From the NCBI GenBank assembly GCA_916049555.1, contig CAJZIB010000013.1, forward strand, positions 1 through 15,114: a DNA stretch of 15,114 nucleotides. The letters are read 5' to 3'. The notes below the pieces were generated by a model. It did not search any database. It was not told the origin of the DNA and worked only from the letters and a program-made list of their open reading frames with translations. The translations under genes and the position numbers were made by a program. Each line of letters begins with the position of its first letter. Position 1 is the stretch's first letter. Below are positions 1-8,480 of the stretch, in pieces. The stretch is from an uncultured Candidatus Saccharibacteria bacterium (GTDB taxonomy: Bacteria > Patescibacteriota > Saccharimonadia > Saccharimonadales > Saccharimonadaceae).

Positions 1-27
1 AAAAATATTAAGGGTTTGTAGGATTTT

Positions 28-2502
28 ATGACTGAGAGACAGCTTGAAAAGTTGGAAAAGAATTTTGAGGGGGATGGTTTTTTGGGGCTGACTTCTAAAG
101 AGGTTGAGGAACGCAAGAAAAAAGGATTAGCCAATACAGCGGTGGAAACACCGTCAAAAACGATTGGCGAGATTATTGCATCAAATATTTTTACATACTT
201 TAACTTTGTTTTTCTGTTCATTGCGGCTTTGCTTATTGCGGTTCGTTCTTTCCGAGATTTAAGTTTTTTACCACTAATTGTTATTAATTCCCTGATCGGT
301 ATTTTACAAGAGCTTCGGGCGAAGCAGATTCTAGACAAGTTAACAGTCTTACATTCTCCAGAAGTCATGGTGGTGAGGGATGGTAAGGAAGTAAAAATCA
401 AAATTCATGAGCTAGTGATGGACGATATTATGGTGATGGTTTCTGGAAATCAGATTCCAGCCGATGCGGTGGTGATTGGCGGTGAAGTGGCGGCGAATGA
501 ATCACTACTCACAGGTGAGTCGGATGACGTAATGAAGCGAGAGGGTAATGAATTGTTCTCTGGCAGTTTTATTGTCTATGGAAAATGTTTTGCGCGAGTA
601 ATTCGTGTCGGTAGTGAATCTTATGCGGCAAAACTAACCATGAAGGCGAAGGAGATTCGCGTGGGTGAACAGTCGGAGATTTTGAGATCGCTCAATAGTT
701 TTGTGAAATTAGCTGGTATTGCAATTATTCCAATCGGCATCATTATGTTTGCACAACAATATTTTTTGCATAGTGCGACGGCAAAGATGAGTATTCAGGC
801 GATGGTGGCAGCAATTATGGGGATGATTCCAGAGGGGCTGTTCTTATTAGCATCTGTAACTTTGGTGCTTTCGGCGGTGCGTTTGGCTCAGAAAAAAGTT
901 CTTGTGCATGATATGAAATGCATTGAAACGTTGGCGCGAGTAGATGTTTTGTGTGTAGATAAAACTGGAACAATTACGACGGAAAAAATGAATGTCGAGA
1001 GGGTAGTTGAAATTTCGAAAAATTCTGCGGGATCCGATAGTCTGGATACGACTTCCCTGCTCGATTTTGTTAGTGGGTTTCAGGCTGAAGATAATGAAAC
1101 GATTCGGGCAATAAAGCGATATTTTGCGAAGAACCATGAGAGTGAAGTGCAGGAGGAAGTGAGGAAGCAGATTGCGAAGACTTGTGGCAAGATGGATCGC
1201 GTTTTGGGATTTTCGTCAAAATATAAATATAGTGGCGTGCAGTTTAAGAATCATACATTTGTAATGGGCGCACCTGAATTTGTTTTACGTGACGATTTTT
1301 CAAAATATGCGGATAAATTTAGCAAGTTTACGGAAGACGGTTATCGAGTTTTGGTATTTGGTGAATATATGGGGAGATTGGATTCTGAAAAATCTGAGGT
1401 TGCGCTTTGTGAAAAGGTAGTGTCTTTGTTTGCGATAGTTTTATCGAATGAGATTCGAGAGACTGCGCCGGCGACCTTTACTTACTTTAAGGAACAGGGG
1501 GTTAAAATTAAGGTGATTTCTGGTGATAATGCGAGAACAGTCTCGGAGGTTGCAAAACAGGCTGGAGTGGAGGATGCAGAAAAATACATCGATATTTCTA
1601 CTGTGAAAGATGCAAAAGAGTTTCGTGCGGCAGTTTTGAAATATACCGTATTTGGTCGCGTGAAGCCTGAAGAAAAATTGAAGATGGTGAAGATTTTGAA
1701 GTCGGCCGGGCATACTGTGGCGATGACTGGCGATGGCGTAAATGACGTCTTAGCCTTGAAAGAGGCGGACTGTTCGGTGGCGATGGCTTCAGGGTCGCAG
1801 GCGGCGGTGCAGGCTTCGCAACTGGTATTATTAGAATCGGATTTTGCGAGGATGCCACAAATTGTGAAGGAAGGACGCCAAGTGGTGAATAATCTGGAAC
1901 GCTCTGGCTCCCTGTTTCTTGTAAAAAACATTTTTTCATTTATCGGGGCAATTTTATCGATTAGTTTTGGTATGATTTATCCATTAGTCCCAACACAGGT
2001 TTCGTTAGTTACAATGTTTACGATTGGCGTACCGAGTTTCTTCTTGGCACAAATCCCAAATCAGAATTTAATCAAGGGCAATTTTATTCTAAACGTTCTA
2101 TCTAAGGCAACACCGGCGGCTATTACTAACGTGATTATTATTTGGCTCTTAGTATTAGTTTCACAAATTTTTCATATTGGACGAATGCAGCTTGGAATGC
2201 TTTGCGTGTTAGCTTGGGAGGTTGTTGGGATTATTTACCTATATCGAGTCTGTCGCCCGTTTGATAATATTTGGAAGAAACTCATCGTTGGCGGATGTAG
2301 TTTTGGTATGCTATTTTGTATGATTTTCTTGCAAGATTTGTTTGGAATTACTTTCGAGCTATCAGTCTTTGAGTGGGGGATTTTTGGCGTAACGGCTTGT
2401 ATGGTTTTGCCGATTATGATTCTTTCTGAGCGAGCGCTAGCTTATCTTTATTTTCACTTCTTTATGGATGTGATTCAGAAGAAATTGATTGATAAAGATT
2501 AA
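28..2502 (+). CDS. ctpE: P-type cation-transporting ATPase, CtpE-like
   Basis: This is a complete 824-residue P-type ATPase, an integral membrane pump that moves a cation by ATP-driven phosphorylation of an aspartate. Visible motifs in order are an actuator TGES (162-165), PEGL in the fourth membrane helix (268-271), the phosphorylation site DKTGTIT (Asp311), GAPE in the nucleotide-binding domain (414-417), SGD (498-500) and the hinge TGDGVND (567-573), followed by a hydrophobic C-terminal helix bundle. The stretch IPEGLFLLASVTL running to ARVDVLCVDKTG resembles mycobacterial CtpE, which is known to take up calcium, so calcium is the best substrate guess; this is inference. The Lys of the common KGAPE motif is Met413 here. 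A weak TAGGA sits 5 bases before the ATG. Its last 41 bp overlap the convergent glycosyltransferase gene. No other gene is visible in the 27 bp upstream. Confidence 0.9.
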   Translation: MTERQLEKLEKNFEGDGFLGLTSKEVEERKKKGLANTAVETPSKTIGEIIASNIFTYFNFVFLFIAALLIAVRSFRDLSFLPLIVINSLIGILQELRAKQILDKLTVLHSPEVMVVRDGKEVKIKIHELVMDDIMVMVSGNQIPADAVVIGGEVAANESLLTGESDDVMKREGNELFSGSFIVYGKCFARVIRVGSESYAAKLTMKAKEIRVGEQSEILRSLNSFVKLAGIAIIPIGIIMFAQQYFLHSATAKMSIQAMVAAIMGMIPEGLFLLASVTLVLSAVRLAQKKVLVHDMKCIETLARVDVLCVDKTGTITTEKMNVERVVEISKNSAGSDSLDTTSLLDFVSGFQAEDNETIRAIKRYFAKNHESEVQEEVRKQIAKTCGKMDRVLGFSSKYKYSGVQFKNHTFVMGAPEFVLRDDFSKYADKFSKFTEDGYRVLVFGEYMGRLDSEKSEVALCEKVVSLFAIVLSNEIRETAPATFTYFKEQGVKIKVISGDNARTVSEVAKQAGVEDAEKYIDISTVKDAKEFRAAVLKYTVFGRVKPEEKLKMVKILKSAGHTVAMTGDGVNDVLALKEADCSVAMASGSQAAVQASQLVLLESDFARMPQIVKEGRQVVNNLERSGSLFLVKNIFSFIGAILSISFGMIYPLVPTQVSLVTMFTIGVPSFFLAQIPNQNLIKGNFILNVLSKATPAAITNVIIIWLLVLVSQIFHIGRMQLGMLCVLAWEVVGIIYLYRVCRPFDNIWKKLIVGGCSFGMLFCMIFLQDLFGITFELSVFEWGIFGVTACMVLPIMILSERALAYLYFHFFMDVIQKKLIDKD

Positions 2503-3766
2503 ATAGCTTTTTAATTTGAGCGGACTGCATAACAGAAGGGCTGGCTTTGAGGGCTGCCTTACTCATGGTCTTAATTAATTCAGGATTTTCAAAAACATAA
2601 TCAAGAAGTTTAGCCATAGCGGCTGACGTACTGTCTTTGGCGCGGAGTCCACAGTGGTCTGGAATAACTTCATCCATTGCTGGGTCAGCGTAAATAACTG
2701 GAAGACCACAGGCAATAGCCTCAAGAATTGTCATGCCTTGGGTGTCAAATCCATAAGAATTAATAATTGAGAGGTGCTGGTCTTTTTCATATTGAAAAAG
2801 TTCTTCATGCGGGACTAGTCCAAGGAAGACGATTTTTGTATCAGTGAGATTTGCTTTTGCGAAGGCTTTGGCTTCTTGAAGTTGATTCCCATCACCGATA
2901 ACTGTGAGTTGAATATTTTTATGGTATTTGGATTGTTCTATCGATTCGAGGAAAGGTAGGATGCGTTTTTCTTTAGAGACGCGAGAAGACCAAATAATTT
3001 TTAATGGATCATTTTGCTGTCGTTCGCGTATCTTAAAACTGTATTTTGCGAGTAGTTCATCGTCAATACCATTAGAAACTACATGTACAGTTTTTGCGAC
3101 GTGGTAGTGCTCGAGGTTTTTGGTGAAGTGTTGAGAGGGAGAGATTACAATATCGGCAAGACTCGCTTGTCTTATCATTAATTCCCACATATTTCGATGG
3201 ACTAAGGTTTTAATTAAATAGTTGTCTTTTTTAGGAAGTGTTATTTTTCTTTTTTGAATTGATTTTAGGCTTTTTTGGTGTAGGAAATTTAATAATGGAG
3301 CAACCAGATAGTTAAGTGGGGTTGGAATATTAGTGTAGATTGCGATATCTTCACGTCCATGCATGGTCTGCACTAATTTCAAGTGATACTTTTTGGCTAA
3401 TTTGACCCCTGCAATACTACAACTAGCTTCGTAATGCACGTGAACTAAATCAAAAGAACTGGAAAAATTAGGGTAAAGCTCATTGATGTATTTTAGGATT
3501 TTCGTTGGGGATTTTGCGAGCGGCGCACCGTTGGGGTGTAGGTATTTGAATGTAGGGACCATTACGATATCTTGATCGGATTTTTTGCTTGAAGAGAGGC
3601 GAGACTGCTTATTCATAGAAATGCCTGGCTGTTGTTTTTTCCAGCCAGGACAAAAGATCGTAACGTGATGACCAAGTGATTCAAGCGCAGCTTTCTGAGC
3701 CTTAATGGAGGACGGAATGCCGCCAGGAATCTCGAGAAAGACATCAGTGAAGAAGGCGATGCGCAT
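2462..3766 (-). CDS. GT4-family glycosyltransferase
   Basis: This 434-residue protein has the GT-B fold signature of family 4 glycosyltransferases, which transfer a sugar from a nucleotide donor to a lipid or glycan, usually at the inner membrane face. The N-terminus MRIAFFTDVFLEIPGG carries the Gly-rich acceptor-side loop, VVSNGID (230-236) marks the interdomain region, and DTQGMTILEAIACGLPV (341-357) is the donor-site helix. The first acid of the usual E-x7-E pair is Asp (D341) and the second is E349. Its ATG shares one base with the stop of the upstream DUF2207 gene (TAATG), so translational coupling is likely. It is the last gene of the minus-strand run. Its 3' end runs 41 bp into the ATPase gene and I see no terminator. 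The acceptor cannot be read from sequence; glycolipid or cell-surface glycan synthesis is the natural guess. Confidence 0.85.
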   Translation of the reverse strand: MRIAFFTDVFLEIPGGIPSSIKAQKAALESLGHHVTIFCPGWKKQQPGISMNKQSRLSSSKKSDQDIVMVPTFKYLHPNGAPLAKSPTKILKYINELYPNFSSSFDLVHVHYEASCSIAGVKLAKKYHLKLVQTMHGREDIAIYTNIPTPLNYLVAPLLNFLHQKSLKSIQKRKITLPKKDNYLIKTLVHRNMWELMIRQASLADIVISPSQHFTKNLEHYHVAKTVHVVSNGIDDELLAKYSFKIRERQQNDPLKIIWSSRVSKEKRILPFLESIEQSKYHKNIQLTVIGDGNQLQEAKAFAKANLTDTKIVFLGLVPHEELFQYEKDQHLSIINSYGFDTQGMTILEAIACGLPVIYADPAMDEVIPDHCGLRAKDSTSAAMAKLLDYVFENPELIKTMSKAALKASPSVMQSAQIKKLFNLYQSISSESHP

Positions 3767-5778
3767 TACCAGCCGCCACCACCTCCGCCGCCGCCACCGC
3801 CGCCGGAGAAGCCACCAGAGAAGCCGGATCCACCGGAACTACCTGGAAGGGAGACGGAGCTTGAGATGCTGCTGTTTAGACTGTGGAAGCTAGAATTGGA
3901 AAATGCGTACCAGACTGGGAGGGTCATATCTTGTTCGTCGACGAGTTTGTAGTACTGATCGAGTGATTTAAGCCAAGATTTTTCCTGTCCAAAGATAATG
4001 GCATATGGAAGAAGAGTTTCGTAAAGTTTGACAATTCCCTCATTTGTCGTATCGGCGCCGTCGACGCTTTGGAGGAATTTGAGACGATCTGCTTCGGCCA
4101 TCTTAATGTAGGTTTCGAGACCTGCTAGATAATTGGCGCGATCGAGACCTTGTTCGGTGTATTTCATGTATTTACTACCAAGAGACGGGACACAGGTAAC
4201 CATGATGATATAGAGTGGTGCTGCAAAATAAATTGTACCGTGCAGTAGAAATTCGTTTTCAATAATTGCAACAGAGGCATATTCACCAAAGGTATTGATG
4301 AACCATTCCTGTCCAGAGAGTCCGAGAATAAGTAGAATGGTGGCGATAATGCATGGAACTGCAATACTGAGGACCTTTTTCCATTTTACATTAGCAAAAT
4401 ATTTGTATTCTGGTTCAAGGTCGCCACGATCACGGAGATTGGCCTCAATGCGCTCATCAAAACTCTTAAAGAGTGCAGTGATAGTAGCGGTAGCTTTATT
4501 GGACTTTAACTCAATAATCTGGTCTTTTTGTAATAGATCGAGTCCACCATTCATGACCTGGAGAAGGATTTTTTGGTCTTCAGTAAGGTTTTTTACGTCA
4601 AGCAGCTTAACTGCCCACTTTTCTTTACTAAATAATTTTTTCTTACCATCTTCCTGTTTGATAATCTCAATCTTTTTCTGGATAGCCATCTGGAGTACGG
4701 TTGCGACTTTAGGGTTCTGGGCTGGCTTAATGTAGAGATTGGCAGCCTCAGCGATAGTGTAACCTTTTAGCGGTGTGAATTCGGTGGCAGTAATAAGATT
4801 TTTGAAATAACGCTTTTTGGGTGCGATACGTTTTTTGTAGCGATTTACAAGGAAGAACCCGGTGCCAAGGAATAGAATAGTCATGCCGGCGACAGCAAAA
4901 TAAGCGAGATAACTGATACGGCTTGGAGCTGGCTTGAAGGTGCCGTCAACGAAAGCAATAGCAAAAGTGAGACCCTCTTTTCGAGAGAGATTTTTAGCGC
5001 TGAAATTAAAACCGTCTTCGGTCTCGACTACATCACACTTCCCTTTTTCACCATAGGCGCCACTGTAGCAGACGTAAATATTGTAGAGACTTGAGATGAG
5101 TGATTCGTCAACATGGACATTGGCAGTAACGGAACCGAAAGGTTGATTCCAGGCATTACCGTTGGCATTCCAATAGACTTCTTGAACGGTTTTATCTTTA
5201 TTATTTTTGTCGTCATTATTCTCTTTGGATTGCTCTTTGACGGTTGTTTCTGAATCTTCCTCGTCATCATCGGTCGTGTCTTTATTGCTTGATGTTTTTG
5301 TCAGATCAATAATATTAACGACATTTTCAAAATCATACTCGATGGTATAGGTTTGTTCACCATGGACGAAACTATCGGAATTTCCAATTTTTAGAGTAAT
5401 TTTACCATCGGAATAATCCATGGTGTATGGTTCATCATTGCCGTTACGTTTGACTTTGGCTTCAAAGTTCGCAGGATTTTTGACAACGATATTTTTACCA
5501 CCATTGCTAGTAACAGGGATAACACGTTTAATACCGTGATTCTGGTCGTGGTCTGGGAACTTGGCAACGAGGGTTTCCGTCACGTGCATTTTAGCAAGGT
5601 CATTTTCGCCTTTTGTAATATGATAATCACCGACAAAACTTTTGAAAGTAAAATTATCTGTAACATCGTATTCATTACGATGACGTCTTGCGCTTACTGG
5701 TAAAGGAGTAAGCACTAATGCGGAGACAATAGTGATAATTAATGTGAATTTAAGGATATTTTTTAGTTGCCGAATCAT
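3766..5778 (-). CDS. DUF2207-family membrane protein with poly-Gly tail
   Basis: This is a 670-residue secreted or membrane-anchored protein with the DUF2207 architecture. Residues 1-30 form a signal peptide (basic start, hydrophobic core, VSA cleavage site). Residues 40-290 form the extracytoplasmic N-terminal domain, interrupted at about 161-198 by a low-complexity Asp/Glu/Asn/Lys/Thr linker. One membrane segment lies at about 288-312, then a cytoplasmic region, then two more segments at about 468-488 and 510-532. The tail is Ser- then Gly-rich and ends in eleven glycines and a Trp, a known habit of this family. The function of DUF2207 is unknown; a role at the cell envelope is inference. 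The ATG follows an extended -10 box by six bases, suggesting its own leaderless transcript, although it lies only 23 bp after ldh. Its TAA overlaps the glycosyltransferase ATG by one base. Confidence 0.85.
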   Translation of the reverse strand: MIRQLKNILKFTLIITIVSALVLTPLPVSARRHRNEYDVTDNFTFKSFVGDYHITKGENDLAKMHVTETLVAKFPDHDQNHGIKRVIPVTSNGGKNIVVKNPANFEAKVKRNGNDEPYTMDYSDGKITLKIGNSDSFVHGEQTYTIEYDFENVVNIIDLTKTSSNKDTTDDDEEDSETTVKEQSKENNDDKNNKDKTVQEVYWNANGNAWNQPFGSVTANVHVDESLISSLYNIYVCYSGAYGEKGKCDVVETEDGFNFSAKNLSRKEGLTFAIAFVDGTFKPAPSRISYLAYFAVAGMTILFLGTGFFLVNRYKKRIAPKKRYFKNLITATEFTPLKGYTIAEAANLYIKPAQNPKVATVLQMAIQKKIEIIKQEDGKKKLFSKEKWAVKLLDVKNLTEDQKILLQVMNGGLDLLQKDQIIELKSNKATATITALFKSFDERIEANLRDRGDLEPEYKYFANVKWKKVLSIAVPCIIATILLILGLSGQEWFINTFGEYASVAIIENEFLLHGTIYFAAPLYIIMVTCVPSLGSKYMKYTEQGLDRANYLAGLETYIKMAEADRLKFLQSVDGADTTNEGIVKLYETLLPYAIIFGQEKSWLKSLDQYYKLVDEQDMTLPVWYAFSNSSFHSLNSSISSSVSLPGSSGGSGFSGGFSGGGGGGGGGGGW

Positions 5779-5813
5779 AAGGCTAGTATATCAGAGTTTT
5801 TCTATTTTGTCGG
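5779..5813 (-). promoter_or_regulatory. Promoter of the DUF2207 gene, leaderless type
   Basis: On the minus strand a TATACT -10 box (5785-5790) is preceded by TGA, giving an extended -10. A partial -35 (CCGACA, 5808-5813, 4 of 6 matches to TTGACA) lies at 17-bp spacing. Exactly six bases separate the -10 from the ATG, so the predicted transcription start is the A of the start codon. No Shine-Dalgarno sequence is present. The -35 lies inside the ldh 3' end. Confidence 0.6.
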
Positions 5814-6722
5814 TATACTGTCGATGGCTTTTTTGATGATATTGATGGACGACTGAAGTTTTAGCTCCTCATCCTCGGAAAGTTCAGTGTCGAGACGGCG
5901 CACCACTCCGCGACGACCGACTACTGACGGAAAACCAAAAAAGGTGTCAGTATAGGCGTCATAGGTGGAAACTGGAAGAACACGACGTTCATCGTTAAAA
6001 ATGCAGTTAACGATACTGGTAACACAGGCGCCAATACCATAATAGGTAGCGCCTTTTTTCTCAATGATCTTATAGGCAGCCAATTTGGTGTCTTCCTCAA
6101 TTTTGTCGAGTTCTGATTTTTTTAGAAGTTTATTGATTGGCTGACTACCCACATTGGCGGTTGACCAGATTGCAAATTCGGAGTCGCCGTGTTCACCGAC
6201 CTGATAGGCGTGAATTGATTTTGGCGAAACACTAAGTCTTTCGGCAAGATGGTAACGAAGCCTAGCAGAATCAAGAACAGTCCCAGAACCAATGATTTTA
6301 TAGCTTGGGAAATTTGAATATTGCATGGCGAGATAACTCATAACATCAACTGGATTAGTAACGATGAGAAGAATTCCATGAAAATTGGCGGCAAGAAGTT
6401 GGTCAATGACATTGTGTAGGATTTTTGCATTGCGCGCAAGAAGCTCGATGCGAGTTTCGCCACCTTTTTTCTGTGCAGCGCCAGCGGTAAAAATAGCAAT
6501 ATCGGTGTCTCTAGCATCTTTTTCATAGCTTCCAGCGGAGATTTTTAGATAGGTTGGACTGACTGCGAGAGTGTCGCGAAGATCCATAGCTTCGCCCTCA
6601 GCATCGGCTTGATCGATATCAACAAGGACAAGTTCATTGACTGGGGTGCGTTGAGAAGCCAGAGAAAAACCGATACTTGCACCAACATTTCCTGTTCCAA
6701 TAATCATAACTTTGTTTGACAT
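5802..6722 (-). CDS. ldh: L-lactate dehydrogenase
   Basis: This 306-residue protein is a cytoplasmic LDH/MDH-superfamily enzyme that interconverts pyruvate and L-lactate with NADH, regenerating NAD+ in fermentation. The Rossmann loop is GTGNVGAS (9-16). The substrate loop AQKKGGETR carries Gln84, the residue that favours lactate over malate dehydrogenase (which has Arg), and Arg91. The proton-relay and substrate residues are Asp151 and Arg154 in LDSARLR and His178 in GEHGDS. The substrate loop appears one residue longer than the usual QKPGETR. The start is supported by a strong Shine-Dalgarno GAGGAG (6728-6733) five bases upstream. It follows the NnrD-like gene by 46 bp and precedes the DUF2207 gene by 23 bp on the same strand. 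A malate dehydrogenase with altered loop is the main alternative, less likely given Gln84. Confidence 0.9.
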   Translation of the reverse strand: MSNKVMIIGTGNVGASIGFSLASQRTPVNELVLVDIDQADAEGEAMDLRDTLAVSPTYLKISAGSYEKDARDTDIAIFTAGAAQKKGGETRIELLARNAKILHNVIDQLLAANFHGILLIVTNPVDVMSYLAMQYSNFPSYKIIGSGTVLDSARLRYHLAERLSVSPKSIHAYQVGEHGDSEFAIWSTANVGSQPINKLLKKSELDKIEEDTKLAAYKIIEKKGATYYGIGACVTSIVNCIFNDERRVLPVSTYDAYTDTFFGFPSVVGRRGVVRRLDTELSEDEELKLQSSINIIKKAIDSIPTK

Positions 6723-6744
6723 AAGAGCTCCTCGCGATAATGTT

Positions 6745-6763
6745 TATGCTTTATTTTAGCATA
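6745..6763 (-). promoter_or_regulatory. Inverted repeat in the ldh upstream gap
   Basis: A perfect 6-bp inverted repeat (TATGCT and AGCATA) with a 7-base AT spacer lies between the NnrD-like stop and the ldh Shine-Dalgarno sequence. No T-tract follows, so it is not a typical intrinsic terminator. The left arm overlaps a TGCTAAAAT sequence that could be an extended -10 for ldh, so an operator or a weak attenuating hairpin are both possible. Confidence 0.3.
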
Positions 6764-6768
6764 GCGGT

Positions 6769-7572
6769 TTAATTTTTGCGATGGTCCCAGAAGATTGCAC
6801 ATTCGGCAGCATTTAGGAGATTTGTAGGATTCCAAAGTGCGAGCGTGGAAATTTTACAGGCTAAGGTACCGGACCAGAGGGTGAGTGGGGTGTAATTGGT
6901 TTGATTGATTGGGATAGTATATACAGTGCCTGCACTTGCGAGGATGATTTGATTTTGATGAAAAGTAAGAATTGTGCAAGGGTAGCTGAGGGTGAATTTA
7001 TGAAGAATCTCGATGATTGGAAAAATTGGCATGGAGAGAAGGATCATTTTTGGATAAAGGGCTGCGCGAAAGACTTTTTGAAGCTGGACGAGACTGGCCA
7101 TGAGAATGAGATTTTTACGTTCGAGTATGCCTTGAATGTCGGCAGAGATAAGGTCGACAGCATCGCGAGTGACTACGATAAGTTGGTTTTCATGAAGTTT
7201 TCTTAGAGTGTCGATAATAGCAATTTCAGTGATTGAGTTTTTGGAGAAATCGCCGGAGAAAAAGACAAGGTCGGAGTCAAGCGCAAAATTTTCGAGGGTA
7301 GATGACTTTGCGAAGGAACCTGAGCTAGTGGATTCGGCAAAATAGACAGAAGCAAAAGCCGGAAGTTTACCTTGTAGGGCGCTTGGTAATAATAAGTTGG
7401 CAGATTTAATTGGTAAACTGTTTAGAAATTCAGTATTTTTAATTTCCACCATACAATTTTCTAGATTCCCACCAATAACCGCGATGCGACCAGTTTTTTG
7501 TTCTGGGATATTCCAGAGGATTGAATCATCAACAATGTTATCTAGTTTTTTCCAGTAATCTGCTGCTTGCAT
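6769..7572 (-). CDS. Hypothetical protein, degenerate NnrD/ribokinase-like fold
   Basis: This 267-residue soluble protein resembles, in layout only, the NAD(P)HX dehydratase (NnrD/YjeF C-terminal) branch of the ribokinase-like superfamily. GRIAVIGGN (28-36) matches the opening strand and glycine turn. ANLLLPSAL (58-66) matches the second strand, DLVFFSGDFSKN (101-112) sits where that family has its GPGLG loop, CTILTFHQNQIILASAGTVYTIP (199-221) matches the substrate hairpin, and LWSGTLACKISTLAL (232-246) sits where GTGDVLAG is expected. The nucleotide-binding glycines and catalytic Asp of those last two motifs are not recognisable, so it may be non-catalytic or changed in specificity. The start has an AAAGGG Shine-Dalgarno (7577-7582) four bases upstream. 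It lies 42 bp after the AP endonuclease and 46 bp before ldh, so co-transcription is likely. The fold call is tentative. Confidence 0.4.
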   Translation of the reverse strand: MQAADYWKKLDNIVDDSILWNIPEQKTGRIAVIGGNLENCMVEIKNTEFLNSLPIKSANLLLPSALQGKLPAFASVYFAESTSSGSFAKSSTLENFALDSDLVFFSGDFSKNSITEIAIIDTLRKLHENQLIVVTRDAVDLISADIQGILERKNLILMASLVQLQKVFRAALYPKMILLSMPIFPIIEILHKFTLSYPCTILTFHQNQIILASAGTVYTIPINQTNYTPLTLWSGTLACKISTLALWNPTNLLNAAECAIFWDHRKN

Positions 7573-7614
7573 AATTCCCTTTCTGGTTATTTTATGATTA
7601 TTAATATTAATTTA

Positions 7615-8451
7615 CTAAAATTCGAGAGTGATTGAGATCGGGCAATGGTCAGAGCCTAAAATCTCATTATGAATTTCGGCATCCACTAAGTGATCTTTTA
7701 GTCTTTCGGAAATGAAGAAATAATCGATGCGCCAACCAACATTATTCTCGCGAGCATGTCCCCAGTGTGACCACCAGGAGTATTTGACGGTATCTGGATG
7801 GAGAGTACGGAAGGTATCGAGAAAAGAGCTTTTAACGTAGTTTTCAATGCCAACCCGCTCTTCTTTAGTAAAACCGGCGTTATGAGTATTTTGTTTTGGT
7901 CTGGCGAGGTCAATTTCTTGATGAGAAACATTGAGATCGCCACAGAAAACTACTGGTTTTTTCTGTTCAAGGAAGGTTAGATATTTCAAAAATAGCGGGT
8001 CCCAGAGTTCGTGTCGAAGACCTAGGCGAGAGAGGTCATTTTTAGAATTTGGCGTATAGACTGTAACAAGAAAAAAGTGTTCAGTTTCGACAGTGGTAAT
8101 GCGACCTTCGGAAAGTGGTGTGCCAAAAGTATCTTGATGAAGTTTTTCGATGAGTTGTTTAGTTTCTGCGGTATCGATGTTTTTAAGAAATGACTCCATG
8201 TTGATTTCTGTCTGCAGAATCTGTTGGTTATTTTTTGCAAAAATTGCGGTTCCAGAATAGCCTGCACGATCGGCGGAATTCCAGAATTCTTGATATTCAG
8301 CAAAATCTACTTCGACCTGATGTTTTTTAGCCTTTGTTTCCTGAAGGCAAAGAAAATCTGGTTGAGCTGAATCCAAAAGTTCTTGCAAAACACCTTTTTT
8401 GAGGACGGCGCGGATACCATTGACGTTCCAGGAGTACAGTGAATATTTCAT
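7615..8451 (-). CDS. xthA: Exodeoxyribonuclease III / AP endonuclease (ExoA-type)
   Basis: This 278-residue enzyme of the exonuclease III/APE1 family cuts DNA at abasic sites in base-excision repair. Active-site residues are visible in order: Asn9 and Asn11 in WNVNGIR, Glu38 in LQETK, Tyr132 in VYTPNS, Asp172 and Asn174 in GDLNV, WRIDYFF (241-247), and Asp268-His269 in SDHCPI. Residues of about 84-110 form an extra, mostly charged helical stretch where ExoA-type homologues have a shorter loop. The start has GAGGTC (8455-8460) as a Shine-Dalgarno, three to four bases from the ATG. It lies 29 bp downstream of smpB on the same strand, so the two are probably co-transcribed. Confidence 0.93.
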   Translation of the reverse strand: MKYSLYSWNVNGIRAVLKKGVLQELLDSAQPDFLCLQETKAKKHQVEVDFAEYQEFWNSADRAGYSGTAIFAKNNQQILQTEINMESFLKNIDTAETKQLIEKLHQDTFGTPLSEGRITTVETEHFFLVTVYTPNSKNDLSRLGLRHELWDPLFLKYLTFLEQKKPVVFCGDLNVSHQEIDLARPKQNTHNAGFTKEERVGIENYVKSSFLDTFRTLHPDTVKYSWWSHWGHARENNVGWRIDYFFISERLKDHLVDAEIHNEILGSDHCPISITLEF

Positions 8452-8480
8452 ATTGACCTCATTTATAGTTTTAGCTATGT

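Noticed and set aside
1482..1931. Antisense open frame of 149 codons inside the ATPase
   Set aside because: It is a shadow of a strongly supported gene, with no recognisable domain or ribosome site.
3772..3830. Poly-Gly run as a possible frameshift or sequencing error
   Set aside because: The Gly-rich tail ending in Trp is typical of DUF2207 proteins and the frame closes exactly at the TAATG coupling site.
6901..7206. Plus-strand open frame of 101 codons inside the NnrD-like gene
   Set aside because: It has no promoter or ribosome site and lies antisense to a gene that fits the operon; I judged it chance, although the host gene is itself of uncertain family.
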